Of a stretch of DNA of 64,000 nucleotides, positions 1-12,504 are shown piece after piece (the stretch's first letter is position 1; each line of letters starts with the position of its first letter). The notes under the pieces are model-generated. The model did no database searches. It had not been told where the DNA came from and was given only the letters and a program-made list of their open reading frames with translations. Source of the DNA: Circinella minor (taxonomy: Eukaryota > Mucoromycota > Mucoromycetes > Mucorales > Lichtheimiaceae); the NCBI GenBank assembly GCA_016758965.1, contig JAEPRB010000004.1:62001-126000 (forward strand), written 5' to 3'. Position numbers and translations under genes: made by a program.

Positions 1-1620
1 CTAACAATCATTCCTATTTTAATATATCAGACATTGTTATTGATTAGTTATTTTCTACTCCCATTATAGTATTATATTCTTGTTTTTTTTTTTTGAAATC
101 TTCTTAATAATAGTGGCATGTATATTTACCATATTCGCCCATTGCCAATAAAACAACAAATGCCAAACTTGTGTTGGCAGTTGGATCAATAGTAAATGCA
201 AAAGGAATACAACCAGCAACTCCAATGCATCCTGCAATGATCAATGACCATTCTTTCGAAAAATGAGAGCCTAAACCAAAGAATGGTGCAACAACTAAAG
301 CGACAGATTGAGCAATACCTAGAAAAAGTAAAATTATTTATCAATAACTTTGTTACCTTAGTACGCGGTCTACATTGATAAATATTATTGTAATAGAATC
401 TAATAATTTACCTGTCATAGTTTGTGTCGACGATGATGCATAAGGACAATAGGAGCCCACTTTACATCTTCCAATGTCGATATAATATTGTTGCACCCAC
501 AGGGAAATGAAATGTGTAATGATTACTTCGTCAGCCCGTGCAAAGAAACTGGAAACATAACCAAGAGCAATTCTTGGATCTTTTGCTGCCATTATACCGT
601 GGCGTAAATTATCTACTACTTCCACACTTTTTGTTTTCCATCCTGACATAGCAACAATATTGCTACCGCTATTCTTTGTTATAGAAGCAATGTGGCGTGT
701 ATTTTTTGGAGTAATAAACCATAAAATAAATCCGAGGGCGATAGTAACAGCTCCAATGACAGCGTAACCGTATATAATAAGTCGAGGATCAAACTGAGAT
801 TCGACAAGATGTGACATGCGTGTTGGGACAGAAAAAAGAACGAATGCGGCAAAAATAGCTCCTAAACCCGAGCATGTACCAATTAATCCAGATGCTAACC
901 CACTACGTTCACCAGGTACAACTTCAAGTAAAAATCCTAATCGATAATATATATTTATTAGTAAAAATTACCATACATACAATTATCACGTAAGCATGGT
1001 AATCACAGAATTATTAAATCACCGAGTATAATAAAATAAGTAAACTCACCAGCCATCATGCAAGTCGTTCCCGCAGTACCCACGCTATAGATAAAACGCA
1101 GAATTAAAAGAGTCGGATAAACATCTGATGCATAGGGATACGCGATTACAATGATACCCATAATAACAAAGGATATAGAATTGATTGTTCGTTTCTCCAA
1201 GTAGTCAGATGCAACACCCCAACATAAGACAGCAACCATAGATATAAACTCGGAATAAAATGATAAAGACCCGGTAATATCACCAGCACTATCATCAACG
1301 AAGAGTAAACTAGTGAGAGTCCATGATTGTGCGGCTGAGAAGTAGACAATAACGGCAAGTGATGCAAAAACCGAAAATAAAAAGAAGAAAAATTGTATAG
1401 GATGGACGTGTGCTTTTAATGGAACTAGCCATAAAAACTTGCGAATTTCTTCTTCCTCTTGATTATCGTTATCAACGTGTATACTGCTGCTATTATTGGT
1501 TCCATGATCGGCTGTCATTGCAAGATCATCATGATGATAGTAACTATCATTTGCTATGACTTGTTCTTTGTCGTAATATTCCTTGTTAGACATTGTTTCA
1601 TTGGAACATGGGGGGTACAT
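1..1620 (-). CDS. MFS transporter, N-terminal part (runs off the left edge)
   Basis: This is a major facilitator superfamily membrane transporter whose substrate cannot be told from the sequence. Coding exons on the minus strand are 1620-1050, 936-412, 318-130 and probably 13-1, with phase-matched introns (donors GTGAGT, GTAAAT, GTAAAT). After a polar N-terminus of about 60 residues come hydrophobic helices typical of the fold, with a short Asp- and Arg-containing loop between TM2 and TM3 (GVASDYLEKR) and a Gly-rich helix near PGERSGLASG. A hydrophilic central loop separates the two six-helix halves. The first ATG is at 1620; a second in-frame ATG at 1593 is also possible. The C-terminal helices lie outside the window. 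Family assignment is confident, while any sugar, drug or organic-acid specificity would be a guess. Confidence 0.85.
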
Positions 1621-3461
1621 CTTGTTATATATACAAAACCGTTAGAATTTTAACAGTGGGAGCAAAGAAAAAGAACAAATTCTTTGTCGGTTTGACTTAT
1701 GAAAAGTTAGGGAAAGCACAATTGATGAAGTTGTTGAAAAGGCTGATTCATTTATTTAGATTGTAAGAAGAAGCAAAGCGCGACAACTCATCGAGCGGAT
1801 GGAATATATAAAAAAAATGCTTGGCAAGTTTCTCAGTATCACATCATCTTCAAGTGTTCCGTTTGATCTGATAATTTCCCATGTGTTTATAGTAATAATT
1901 ACTTCACTGCGCTAATTTTTCTTTGTAGAAGGTAAAATATATTTTCCCCGCTATTATACACATTGATAGGTACAATTGGAAGACGTTTGTAGTTAGTTAT
2001 TGGTATATCATTAAATAAATATCAATCAACATATATATATATAGCGAATTCTATCTAAATACTATCAGTTGTACTTCTCGACTCATCATCAAAGATGAAT
2101 GCATCTAGTGTTTGTGATTTTTTTTTATATAAAATAGAAATAAAAGAACAATCGCTGTGTCACTTTTTAATCCATGGAATCTTTATTATATATCTGATTA
2201 TAGACTATAGTAATACTTTTTTCTATTGTAAGAAATAATAAATGCGCGCTTTTTCGCTTTTTAACAAATTCCAAAACAGTAGAATCATTATAAGTAGCGC
2301 GGCGTACATGTCCGATTGTCGGTATGAATTTACATCTTTTTTTTTGTGTCACATTGACCCGAGAAAAGTTTGTTTACATTTCTTTCTCAACAATCAAACT
2401 TTGGAAATATCATTATTCTTAATATATGAATTACAAACATACACAATTATAATTCATGTAATTACCAAGATAAACATTATTCTGAACTGTATCACTCAAT
2501 ATGATATAGTTAGTTAATCAATTGCGTCAATTGGCATCAACTAATTATGTGTTATATATACTTCTTTTGCTTGAATAAACAAAAAGAATGAACCAGAAAG
2601 CTGGATTTCTGATTAAATATACGGGAAAACCTATATTTCCTTTGTAACCCCCACACCAAAAAATTGTTTTATTTTCGTTACCATTTGTGTTTCACCAGAA
2701 TAAAAATGGAAGGCGGTGCTTTTTTTCGTTATCAGATCTTAAAAGTAATACGCATAATAATCATGTGAGAGTTACTTCTGTGTTTAACTGAAGAACAAGA
2801 ATGAATATTTTTATAATCGCGCTCATAAAACAAGATCCGAACAAGGAGCCCTCAAAACAGAACATCTATTTAATATAGTTTAATTTTTCATTAGACAAAT
2901 AATCAATCCTATTGAAATGAAAATAGACAGTCTATAGAAGCTAAATTTTCTTATTATTAAGTCATAAATAAATCAATGGCAGCAAGTAAAACAATTTTAT
3001 TTAAAGTCCCAAACGAAACATTGAGGTACTTTGCACCATTATCAGCAAAGGAAATAGAATACTTTTAATCGGATTTATTTTGATATCTTTGGACATTTTT
3101 TTTGAAATGCTCAAAATCACCAATTATGGATCCAAGAATCCCTCCGCAAAAGGAGAATCAAAACTAGTTGGTTGTAGCACATTGTTTCATCGGTAGTACG
3201 GACGGATCTGATAAAAAAAATACTTTTTTTTTTGGGCATAGTTCCCGATTAACTGTGAAAACGATATAATTATATACAAGGAAAACTCACGATATTTACT
3301 CGTCAGAGAGATATATTTGGTATGTGAAGCAAAATATCATTTACCGCTCGGTCGGAGAACACGAAATACTTTGAATATATAATTGAACTGAAAAACAATC
3401 AACATTAATTATCTACAACTTGTTTCATACACATTTATCACACATATACCAAACATCTATT
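1621..3461. other. Intergenic region, no gene recognised
   Basis: This AT-rich spacer lies upstream of both the MFS gene (leftward) and the small secreted protein (rightward), so it must hold both promoters. Short overlapping ORFs on opposite strands around 2167-2517 have no recognisable domain and low-complexity composition, and I do not support them as genes. Confidence 0.6.
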
Positions 3462-4122
3462 ATGCCTTCAATTACTACTTCATCTGCTGTTCTTCTTCTT
3501 AGTTACTTTGCCGCATCTGCTGTTGCTGCTAACTGTAACCCATCCTTCGATGTCGCTGCTGGTTCAGATTGTATTACTAAATGTAGACAAGTAAGTATTT
3601 GTACCAGCATTTTCTTTGACGAAGAATTACTTTATTACATTTAATCCAAAATTTATCAAATATATATTAATAAAGATTGGTTTTATTATTTTGTAGGAAG
3701 CCGGTGTTGCCATGGATAAAAGTTTCACTCTCGACCCTTCATCAAGCTCATTTATTAGCAGTCTTGCTAACGAATGTGAAAAGGGTACACCATCCTATAC
3801 ATCATATATGACACAATCCGGCATGTGTATGATGAAATGTTCAGAAAGTGAACAAGCAGATTATGGAAGTCGTGAACATGCTGATGTCTGTACTTGGTAT
3901 AGTGCCCACAAGAGCGACTCTTGTTCAGATGCTAGTGGAGGTGCCTCATCGCCCTCAACGTCTGGTAGCGCTTCCTCTGGCTCCTCGGGTTCGGATGCAT
4001 CTTCAACTGCTAGCGGTGATTCTGCTCAACAAACAATTGAAGAATCTGCAGCCAACAATGTAAAATTAGGTGGTTTCGTAGTATCTGTTGCTGCTGCTGG
4101 AATTGCTGCCTTACTCTTCTAA
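3462..4122 (+). CDS. Small Cys-containing secreted protein with Ser-rich stalk and GPI-type C-terminus
   Basis: Two exons (3462-3590 and 3697-4122) encode 184 residues. The N-terminus is a signal peptide with a hydrophobic core (VLLLSYFAASAVA) and a likely cleavage after AVA at about residue 24. The mature part carries eight cysteines in spacings such as CMMKC, which suggests a compact disulfide-bonded domain. A Ser/Gly/Thr/Ala-rich stalk follows, then a hydrophobic C-terminal tail of about 18 residues preceded by Asn-Asn, the layout of a GPI-anchor signal. The eight cysteines recall CFEM proteins, but the spacing does not match that motif, so I do not call it one. A cell-wall or plasma-membrane surface location is inferred. 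Phase 0 at the GTAAGT donor and the TTGTAG acceptor supports the join. Confidence 0.8.
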
Positions 4123-6725
4123 AATTATTACTCATCCCCTTAAAATCGTCACACCGCACATATTAATACTTGCTATGTGTTAATTATATTTACTCTTGTA
4201 ATTTAAATAGGCCTGTACCCTTCAATCCCTTTAGTATAAATATACACAAACCATTAAAATAATACTTTATATACATAACTGAAAATAAAATTTTATAAGA
4301 GCACTGAAGCAAAAAGAAACATAATCATTATTATCATCATACCACTGGTTCATAAGATATTGCAGAAATAACTATATTGTTTAATAAGCCAATAATGACC
4401 AGTAACCAAGCAATCTACTCTGCGCATGTTGCAGAAGCAGATAAAGAATTTTCTGCTAATTGCCTCATCAAAAATAGTTAGTTATATTACGTAAGATTAG
4501 CTCTAAATTAATATAGTATCTTTTGTTCTGACAGCTTGCTTTAGTACTATTTATGTAGGGAAAAAAAGGTACTCATTTTAGATTAAACGTTTAAGTGCTG
4601 TCACATATAGTAACAAATAAGAGAAGTATTATAATAAGACGATGAAATAAGCGGAATGTAAATGCTTTATAATAAGTTAAAATAATTACATGGAATAGTA
4701 TATTGTCAATAACAACAATTTACGTACGTATATCGGTAAAAATGATACGACATCTGCTATTTGGATTTGGCATTTACAGCAACAGAAGATCGTAAACTAA
4801 ATTGCAGGCCATCTTTCGTGAGTTATTCAGGAGACCATTTTTCCATTCAAATGTGGAGTAGACAAAAAATCGCTACGTATAAAATAAATATTACATGCAT
4901 TAAAATAGCAGGTATTGATGAAAATCATGGATATCGCACAATCAAAAATACGTATACATTTCGTTATTAGTTAATTGGTTGTTCTAAGAAAGCGAAATAA
5001 ATAACAAACATTCATTATAGTCAGCAATCATTTGAATTTTATATATTGTTTGCTTTCGATGTGATATATGATTCATAAAGATGGTTTAATGATTAATAAT
5101 TACATTATGTCAATAATATTGGATGTATTTTAACATCGTTGTCAGCTGCATACTCATAAATTAAATTATGCTTAGCATTATGCTACCAGTAGTGTAGCCT
5201 GAATAAATTTCCCAAGAATATATATCTTATAGTGTGATTACTAAAAATAAAACTCAACGTGTTCCAAGAAACAGATATCCTTTTGAGTAAGAAGGAAACT
5301 TGTTCATATCATCCTGGCGTATTAATATGTAACAGAACAGGGTTTAACAATTAAACAACAGCAATTGTCCACGCACACTATATAAAGCCACTTGGCATAA
5401 AACAATTAACACACTATATTATAAAGTATAGTGTCAAGCAGTTTGCTAATTGTGATTACACGGGTCGTTGTTGGATCAAAATGGCCGCTTTTTTGTATTA
5501 TTTTGTGTCGTCGACTTGATATTTAATTTAAAAACCAAGCAAAATGATAAATAAAACAAGAATGGCTTTTTATTTCTCTAAAAAAATGTTTTTGCTTCTG
5601 CTTTATCTTTTGATACGCATTAATTGTCATTACGTAGTGTCAATAATTTATTATCAAATATATTAGTACGTATATCAAATCCAGAGTACATTATTTGTAT
5701 TTACATACAATAGTATTTTTTTTCTTTAAACTTAGTATCATTCAAGAAAAATATAAGTTACAAAAGGCATTGTTACGTATATTAACATCAAGGAGTTATA
5801 ACTACCTGATGAATAAAATCCACATCAATATATTATCATACAAGTTTAGTCCAACCATTTAATATGTGGTGCATAAAAATGAGTATGTAACCACCACAGT
5901 ATTGGTACCATGACCATTTTATCATTATGGGATAAATGGTGATGAAGATCGATCGGCGGTGACAAAAATAGCTTTCGCTCTCTCTCTACTAACGCAATAA
6001 AATAGTTTTTCTGCTCAATGATAACATTTCGTTATGAGTATGAAATTAATTATTAAGAATTTAACAAAGTAAAAATTTCGAGCTGGCGGTGCTCTTAGTG
6101 TTACTTTTTTTCCCTTGTTGTTGCCAGGACATTAAATTACATTATTTTTGAAAAAAAAAAAAAAAAAAAAAAAGAACAATCCATGTAGGTTATTATTGCT
6201 TTATCGAGACAGACTAGGAGTCTAAAAACAAAACAATTGCTAAGCAGCAGTCGCATTATATACAATAGCGCCATAAAATGACATAATCAATCAATGTATT
6301 TTTTTACTCGTTGTTAATTAGTTCATTATTGTGCCAATGATAAATTTCAACATATTTTAGATTTTATTAATTTCATACATAGAATATATTTGATTTTGTA
6401 GAGATAGATATAAATAACATATAGCAGCAGAATGCATAGATTTTTTTTTAAAAAATAACAGCTCAGTCTGTGTTGTGGCATATTGTGTATCAGCAGTAGT
6501 ACTTTGTAGGATATCGAGAATAAGATAGAAAAAAAAACGAATGTATGATAAAATAATAATAATACAATAAGCAATAACCATAATAAATTGAAAACCCCCC
6601 TTTTTTTGGGTATTATCGTGGCATATGTAAAATGGGATAAAAAAGAAAAAATCATATTCCTGAGAGATGATGGAAAATATTATAGTAAAAAAATGCTAAG
6701 ATAATGGTATCATAGTTTGATTCTT
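4123..6725. other. Intergenic region, no gene recognised
   Basis: These 2.6 kb are AT-rich and contain a poly-A run near 6150-6173 and scattered short ORFs of at most about 100 codons without recognisable domains. The segment lies between the 3' ends of two convergent genes, so it need not contain a coding-gene promoter. Confidence 0.55.
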
Positions 6726-7061
6726 TTAATAAAGAATGAAGTCGCTGCTGTTATCATTTTTTGGGATAACTATTCCTGCCTTGTGAAGGATCTTGAAAAA
6801 TCGATCAAGACAGCTCTTATTCGCCTGGTGTTTTTTACGGATATCTGGTCGAGTAAAGACTTTACCACACAGAGGACATTCATAGCGAGGAGCGGCGCCG
6901 TTTCTGTGCGCTATGCTATAAAGGATATGTCGCTTTAGGTCTCGACAACGTGTAAAACTTCTGTTACACTTTCTGCAATATTTGCCATTATTATCATCAT
7001 TACTGTCAATATTGTCGTTGTAGGATGCAACCACTTCTTGTTCCCGTAGATTTGCTGGCAT
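6726..7061 (-). CDS. Small zinc-finger protein with two C2H2-like fingers
   Basis: A single open frame of 111 residues contains two adjacent zinc fingers. The first has C-x2-C-x12-H and its next His only after six residues. The second has C-x2-C-x12-H-x5-C, a C2HC variant. The conserved Phe and Leu/Ile positions of the finger fold are present (NRSFTRCRDLKRH and GKVFTRPDIRKKH). The N-terminus is acidic and Asn/Asp-rich, and there is nothing recognisable after the fingers. Nucleic-acid binding, probably as a transcription regulator, is inferred from the family. The protein is short and may have lost exons, but stops close the frame at both ends and no matching splice signals were seen. Confidence 0.7.
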   Translation of the reverse strand: MPANLREQEVVASYNDNIDSNDDNNGKYCRKCNRSFTRCRDLKRHILYSIAHRNGAAPRYECPLCGKVFTRPDIRKKHQANKSCLDRFFKILHKAGIVIPKNDNSSDFILY

Positions 7062-8577
7062 TTTTAGATATACAGTATTTATATAGTGTACAATAATAAT
7101 AATAATAAAAGAGGTATAATATATATATATGTATATTATCCTGTTGCTGTTTTTTTTTCTTGAGTAGAAATATCACAAGAAGAAAAAAGTTACCGAGGGT
7201 TTTTATACTTTTCTTTTACATCTTCGCGCCACAACCTGTGGATTAAAAATGCATGTGGTAAAACTAATTTCAGATACAGGCAAATGTTACTGTAGTCCTT
7301 TTCAAATGAAAGCGCCATAATTTTTTTATTTATATAAAGAAAAACAACAATGTTAACAAAAAAATACCGAAAGAAAAAAACAGTTCATCAATAATCATCG
7401 TGTTCTATAATATAATAGTCGAGACATACGTATCATTGATTATAGCAATAAACGTGTGCATGGAAGACTTTGTCTCATCATTTTAATGGAGACTATTGTA
7501 TAAAATAAACAAAAATTTCTTTTAAAATAGTTAGCTTTAATACAATAATAGCATATGTTTTTCAATTATAATGTATCATAGGATGCTAACACATAAAGTA
7601 ACAAGAAGAATAGTATTTATAGCAATTATCTTGCTCTCACGGTAATTGTTATGGAACAACATCGAAATTAATGTGTGTTTTGAAAAAATATCAGCACAAG
7701 AAATAACAATAATATATTTCTTTTTTCACTATTATATATCCTATTTAACAATTGAATACGGTTTAAAAGTTAAGATATCTTGTTAAAGTCATTGATTGTG
7801 GTGTGTACTTAATTTCCAAGATGAAAGATAAATAAAAAATTATTATACAGAATCAGTGTTCACTAATGATGGATACTTTATGTATAAATTTTGCTGTACA
7901 AACTGTCATACCTTGACCGGCGCACGATGAAGAGTTCTACACAATAATAGTGGTGATGGTTTACGTAAAAGCAATTCACACTCTACCATTTTATGAAATA
8001 ACGATGTCCTATTTAACATGAGTCTATTTTTTTTCTTTGTTGATTTTTGAGAATGATATCAATATGAATGACTAACATATATATGTGCTATATTAATATA
8101 TCTTTAATTAATAGTACTGTATATAATACTCCAGTATACAGATCTAGTTGTGGCGCTATATTTACAATTGATTTAGTACTCTTTTATCTTACATTATAAT
8201 TAACATGCATCGACTCGTTTGGTGGTATCTATTTTTGTTTAATAATACTTAATAAATAATTTTGATCCACCAACTTTAAACATGAAAGTATAATTGTGAA
8301 TTGATATTATAGGTATATAGTATGTAACATTCTATTCTAAATAGAAAACAAAGCCCATCCTTCCTCACCAACAATATAAAAACATGTATATATATATATA
8401 ATAACAGAAGTAGAAGAAAGAGGAACAAACCATTTAATTAACTATTAGGTATGATTATCGGGAATTCTTATACTACTTGACTTGTTTCCTAATTTGGAAA
8501 ACAGCTGCCATATCGTATGTCCGTCCGTGTTCCATCAAAGGATCTTCCTCTCCTGCTCTAAGCTTAAGCGAATCGCC
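7062..8577. other. Intergenic region between divergent genes
   Basis: This 1.5-kb spacer separates the zinc-finger gene and the eL38 gene, which point away from each other. It must contain both promoters. No ORF with a recognisable domain and no RNA gene was found. Confidence 0.55.
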
Positions 8578-9339
8578 ATGGTAAAACGATCGAATTTCCA
8601 AAAAAAAATATTATAACCATCAACAATAACAACGCTTCTCGACGACGTGATCGGATGAATGGATGAATGGATGATTGGATGGATGAATCGATTTTTTAAT
8701 AAGGATGGATAAAAATATATAATTTTTGATATCAGGGCCTCTTTCAAAAAAATAATAATAACGACATCGACATCTTTATATATATATATATATATATATA
8801 AATTCTTTTACAACTTCTTCTATTCTTTCCGGTTCATCGATTTGTCAGAAGCTTTGGAGTTGAGATGGAAATTACATTATTATTATTTTAATTCAACTTT
8901 TTCAGTAATTAATTTGTGTGATTGTTTTATTTCTTAAATAGCCCAAGCAAATTAAAGACATTAAGGAATTCCTTGAAATTGCCCGCAGAAAGGACGCCAA
9001 GTGTAAGTTTCAAATTAATATACTGAAAAGTACAAATCAATTTTTTTTTATCAATGATATTAATAATAAATAAAATAAAATAAAATAGCTGCCTGCATCA
9101 AGAAGAACGCCGACTCTGTCAAGTTCAAGGTTCGTTGTTCCCGTTACTTGTACACCCTTGTTGTCAATGACAAGCAAAAGGCTAGCAAGCTTAAGCAATC
9201 TCTTCCACCCAGTATGTATTTCTTTTTTTTTCTTTGTGTTGTATATATATAAATAAAGTGGAATCGAACGATTACTTACGCAACCTACTTTCTTATTTTC
9301 TAAATTATATTAGCTCTTTCCGTAAACGAAGTCAAATAA
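8578..9339 (+). CDS. RPL38: 60S ribosomal protein eL38
   Basis: Four coding exons (8578-8580, 8942-9002, 9089-9211, 9314-9339) encode exactly 70 residues, the usual length of eL38. The first coding exon is only the ATG, followed by a 360-base intron, and exon 2 continues with [20 protein letters not shown], the hallmark start of this family. Later blocks include [15 protein letters not shown] and [11 protein letters not shown], then a short end NEVK. The start was chosen because the ATG at 8578 is directly followed by a GTAAAA donor and proline is the expected second residue. The protein is a small structural component of the large ribosomal subunit. Introns right after the start codon are common in ribosomal-protein genes. 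Confidence 0.95.
8653..8688 (+). repeat. Short tandem repeat, GGATGAAT unit
   Basis: Inside intron 1 of the eL38 gene the octamer GGATGAAT appears about four times, with one variant (GGATGATT) and one truncated copy. It explains a spurious short ORF on the opposite strand. Confidence 0.85.
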
Positions 9340-10584
9340 ACATAGTTTACCTTTTGTATGACTTATTTTTATACACACAAATAGTAAAAGAAAGAACAAA
9401 AAAAAAAGACATTGTTGATCATTTGATACCATTGGATTTGTATGTGAACTATATGATATTCGAATGAATACTTTGGGGGAGTGTTTTTAAAAAAGTATAT
9501 TGATTAATTAAAGGTAAAATGGGATGACAAGGAAAACAATATTGGAGTGTGGGGGTAGAGAATATGGAGCAGGGTTATAATTAAATGCTGATGGGTAAGT
9601 TTATTCGGTGCTCCGAATCTCTCAACGAAGCAGATAACCATCAGTTTATGATAAGATATTATATAGTCATGGATAATGGTCTTATTTCATACATATTAGA
9701 GCATAAAAAAGTATATTGAATATCGAAGATTGAATGGGTTGTATCTTTCTATTTGCTTTTCTTTTGTTCAATCTAATGGCTCGTAACAAAGAGTAAGGTA
9801 AACCGATATAGATTTTTGCAGAAACATATTTTATCCAAAGGAATCACGGAAACATGAAATGGTGCGGAAAAAAAATCATTTTCTAGGTTTCACTTCGCAT
9901 TTCTACAAGTGGTGGGTTAAATATCGAAACAAAGAGTTGATATGAGGGTCAGCATTTTAATAAGAGATACCAAAGAAGCTTGTCTGCATGTTGAACATGA
10001 AATTCATAGTATTAGATAATGATTCCAATAAATGAATTTTTGACATAACGTTACTTATGGATACTCTCCGTGGCCAAGAGACGCCAGCCCATTTTCACTC
10101 AAAGCGCCAGCAGTTAGTTATCAGCTACTATAAGGCGATAATGCTGTCTGATAGATTCCTCTTTACTGTATTTTTTATATATACTCGCATAGGGTTTTCT
10201 CTATTCCGAATATCTTGTATAGAACGCTGTGCACACTTTGAGACGTTATATAAAATAAAGTATATTCTCTTTCTCTTTCTTTTTCTTTTTTTTTTGGTGG
10301 CAACAATGAACGAAAAATATCTTGGTGAAAAGAATAAGTTTGTTAACAATATTAACTTTCTAAATGTGCTTTTGAATATACATTTCAATTTAGAAATGTA
10401 GAAATTCATCTCCATGTCAAAGAAAATCATGTTTTGAATCGCTCGCCATGGCCTTTTTGACCAACATGGCCATATAGGGGATTTCAAAAATGAAAAGAAA
10501 ATAAAATGAAAAAAAGTTACCGTCGATCTCGTGGACATTGGAAGAAAAGAAGCTATTAGATGAAATTGATAGTTCCTCCTTTAT
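9340..10584. other. Intergenic region with unsupported ORFs
   Basis: Overlapping ORFs on both strands between 10057 and 10538 owe much of their length to a T-rich tract near 10265-10290. Near 10515-10580 one frame reads WTLEEKKLLDEI, which looks a little like a Myb/SANT helix, but it runs into a stop and no exon structure could be built. Confidence 0.4.
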
Positions 10585-10824
10585 GTGTCACAGGTGAATG
10601 AAGTGATTCTAGATTCACTGCAACGACCAAGTCCAAGGAAAACGATGGCAATGGACTGGATTGGATATATCGGGTATATGTTTGCTACCATTAGTATGAA
10701 TAATGTTTATTACACCCAAAAGATTGATATCATGAGCATGCCTGAATCTACGGCGGATCTTACGCAGTTTAGATCTACCATCATTTCATTAACAGCAGAG
10801 GTCAAGAAGCTCATGCTCCATTAA
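10585..10824 (+). CDS. Orphan ORF or exon of unknown function beside a MITE
   Basis: About 79 codons are open from 10585 to a TAA at 10824. Composition is that of a real protein (RPSPRKTMAMDWIGYIGYMF, later LTQFRSTIISLTAEVKKLM) rather than low-complexity AT translation. The frame opens at GTG, not ATG, and is preceded by CAG, so it may be a 3' exon of a gene whose 5' part is lost or unrecognised. I do not recognise the family. The 456-bp inverted-repeat element begins 170 bases downstream, so a link with mobile DNA is possible but unproven. Confidence 0.3.
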   Translation: MSQVNEVILDSLQRPSPRKTMAMDWIGYIGYMFATISMNNVYYTQKIDIMSMPESTADLTQFRSTIISLTAEVKKLMLH

Positions 10825-10993
10825 GTAGTCAACGAAAAAATCTAGATCGACTATGCTTTATTTATGATAGCACGGATACCAACAATTCCAGGATGAACAA
10901 AGGATGATTGGGCGTTTAAATACTTTCAAGAGTCATTCCTTGAATCTCATCCTTTGATCCTTGAACTAGATCCAGAGAATATCTTAAAAAAAT

Positions 10994-11449
10994 GGGAATT
11001 GCTACGGACATCTCATATTTTGCTTACGGACACCCCACAAATAAACAGTTATCAAATAAGTTCTTAGACCATATAAACTGTAGTGATAGCGTTGTCAACA
11101 CCAATAGCGCTTGTTTGACCGCTCATATGTAACATTAAAAGTATATATGATTCCTTTTTTGTCTTGCTTTCATAAGGCCTACAATTCCCACTTGTGTACA
11201 CAATGTATATAGTAAGAAACCATAAGAAATATTGATTGCTATTATAAAAAGTCGAGCTGATAATATAAGTTTCATAAACATTTATAAGTCGTATAACGAT
11301 AATAGCTGTATAGATAGTGTATAAATGGCTGGATACTATGTGATTATATCAATTTGTTGTGTGTCCTTGAAAAAATATAAAAGTGGGGTGTCCGTAAGAG
11401 ATGAAATTACTTAATATAGTATGTTTTTGGGGTGTCCGTAGCAATTCCC
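10994..11449. mobile_element. Mutator-like MITE (non-autonomous DNA transposon)
   Basis: The ends share a perfect 17-base inverted repeat starting GGGAATTGCTACGGACA. Just inside, a second inverted motif TTACGGACACCCCAC appears at both ends (about 11024 on the left, about 11383-11397 on the right), so the core TACGGACA occurs twice per end. The element is flanked by the 9-bp direct repeat TAAAAAAAT at 10985-10993 and 11450-11458, a clean target-site duplication of the length made by Mutator-like transposases. There is no coding capacity. Boundaries come from the inverted repeats together with the duplication. Confidence 0.85.
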
Positions 11450-11458
11450 TAAAAAAAT

Positions 11459-12504
11459 CTATTTTAGTGACCTCAAAAGCCATACAGTAATATTATTAAA
11501 TAGAAAAATAATGAAGCATTTTATAATATTATGTTAATAAACTAAAAGAAAAATTAAATAAATGAAGATAAAAAGTATATAATTCTTTTATCTACTGTAT
11601 TTCATTTTTATTTATTTAGAATAATACGTATATTAAGGGATCTATATCCTTGAATTCAACCTTTAAATTCAAGGATGACAGTAAACCATGCCTTATCTGA
11701 AAATTAATTACAACTATCAATCATTCTCATGAACAAGGTATTCTTGTCCATCCATGTAAAAAAAAGAATTGCATACGACACCCATAATTTATTGTCGCTA
11801 AGATACATTATGAATCGAGAAAGATAAAAGAAAGACGCACAAGAAATGATATAGCTTCTTTATAATATGGTGAAGCCAAGAGTTTTATTTTTATTTTTTC
11901 GAATGATTAAAAGCGATTTACCCATATAGCTTTTCTATAAGTTGTCCATCATGAAGCATCGACATTAATCATGCTGAAATTGTCTATAGTAACTTTTCTT
12001 TTACACTGATTAATTAATGTTGTAGTCCTTTCTCCGGGTAAAAAGCATTTTGTTTGCTACCAAGTAACAGGGTTGTAAATAATATTAGTATGCGGTATAT
12101 ACAATAACAACAATATATATGTGTATTTATATAACGGTACAATGTACAAGTGATGGTTAGAAGGCTCTTTATTTGTTAATAACAACAAAGTACTATACTA
12201 CTTAGACTAATGCAAATAAATATGTCCCAGTTTTGTTCAACCAACAACAAAACAATTATTGGTACTAGTTGCTAATTATAATATAATAAAATATTCTTTT
12301 TTTATTATTGAATAAAAAATTCAAATACAATTGCGCTAGAAAAAAAATAAAGAGGGTAATATGATCTTGATGTCAAGTTTGACTATCATATCCCCCTTAC
12401 ATTTTTAACATTGGTATATAACAATGTGTTATCCTCTTCTCATGCTTTTTTATTCTTTCAGTGCTTCTACCTGTTTTGCTAATGAAATTGTCTTTTGCCG
12501 TTTT
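11459..12504. other. Intergenic region, nothing recognised
   Basis: AT-rich DNA between the MITE and the 3' end of the HMG/RRM-like gene. No domain-bearing ORF or RNA gene was seen. Confidence 0.5.

Noticed and set aside
2167..2517. Overlapping short ORFs on opposite strands
   Set aside because: No recognisable motif, biased composition and no supporting start context.
10057..10538. Overlapping ORFs of over 100 codons on both strands
   Set aside because: Both owe their length to a T-rich tract and neither shows a domain, a splice partner or protein-like composition throughout.
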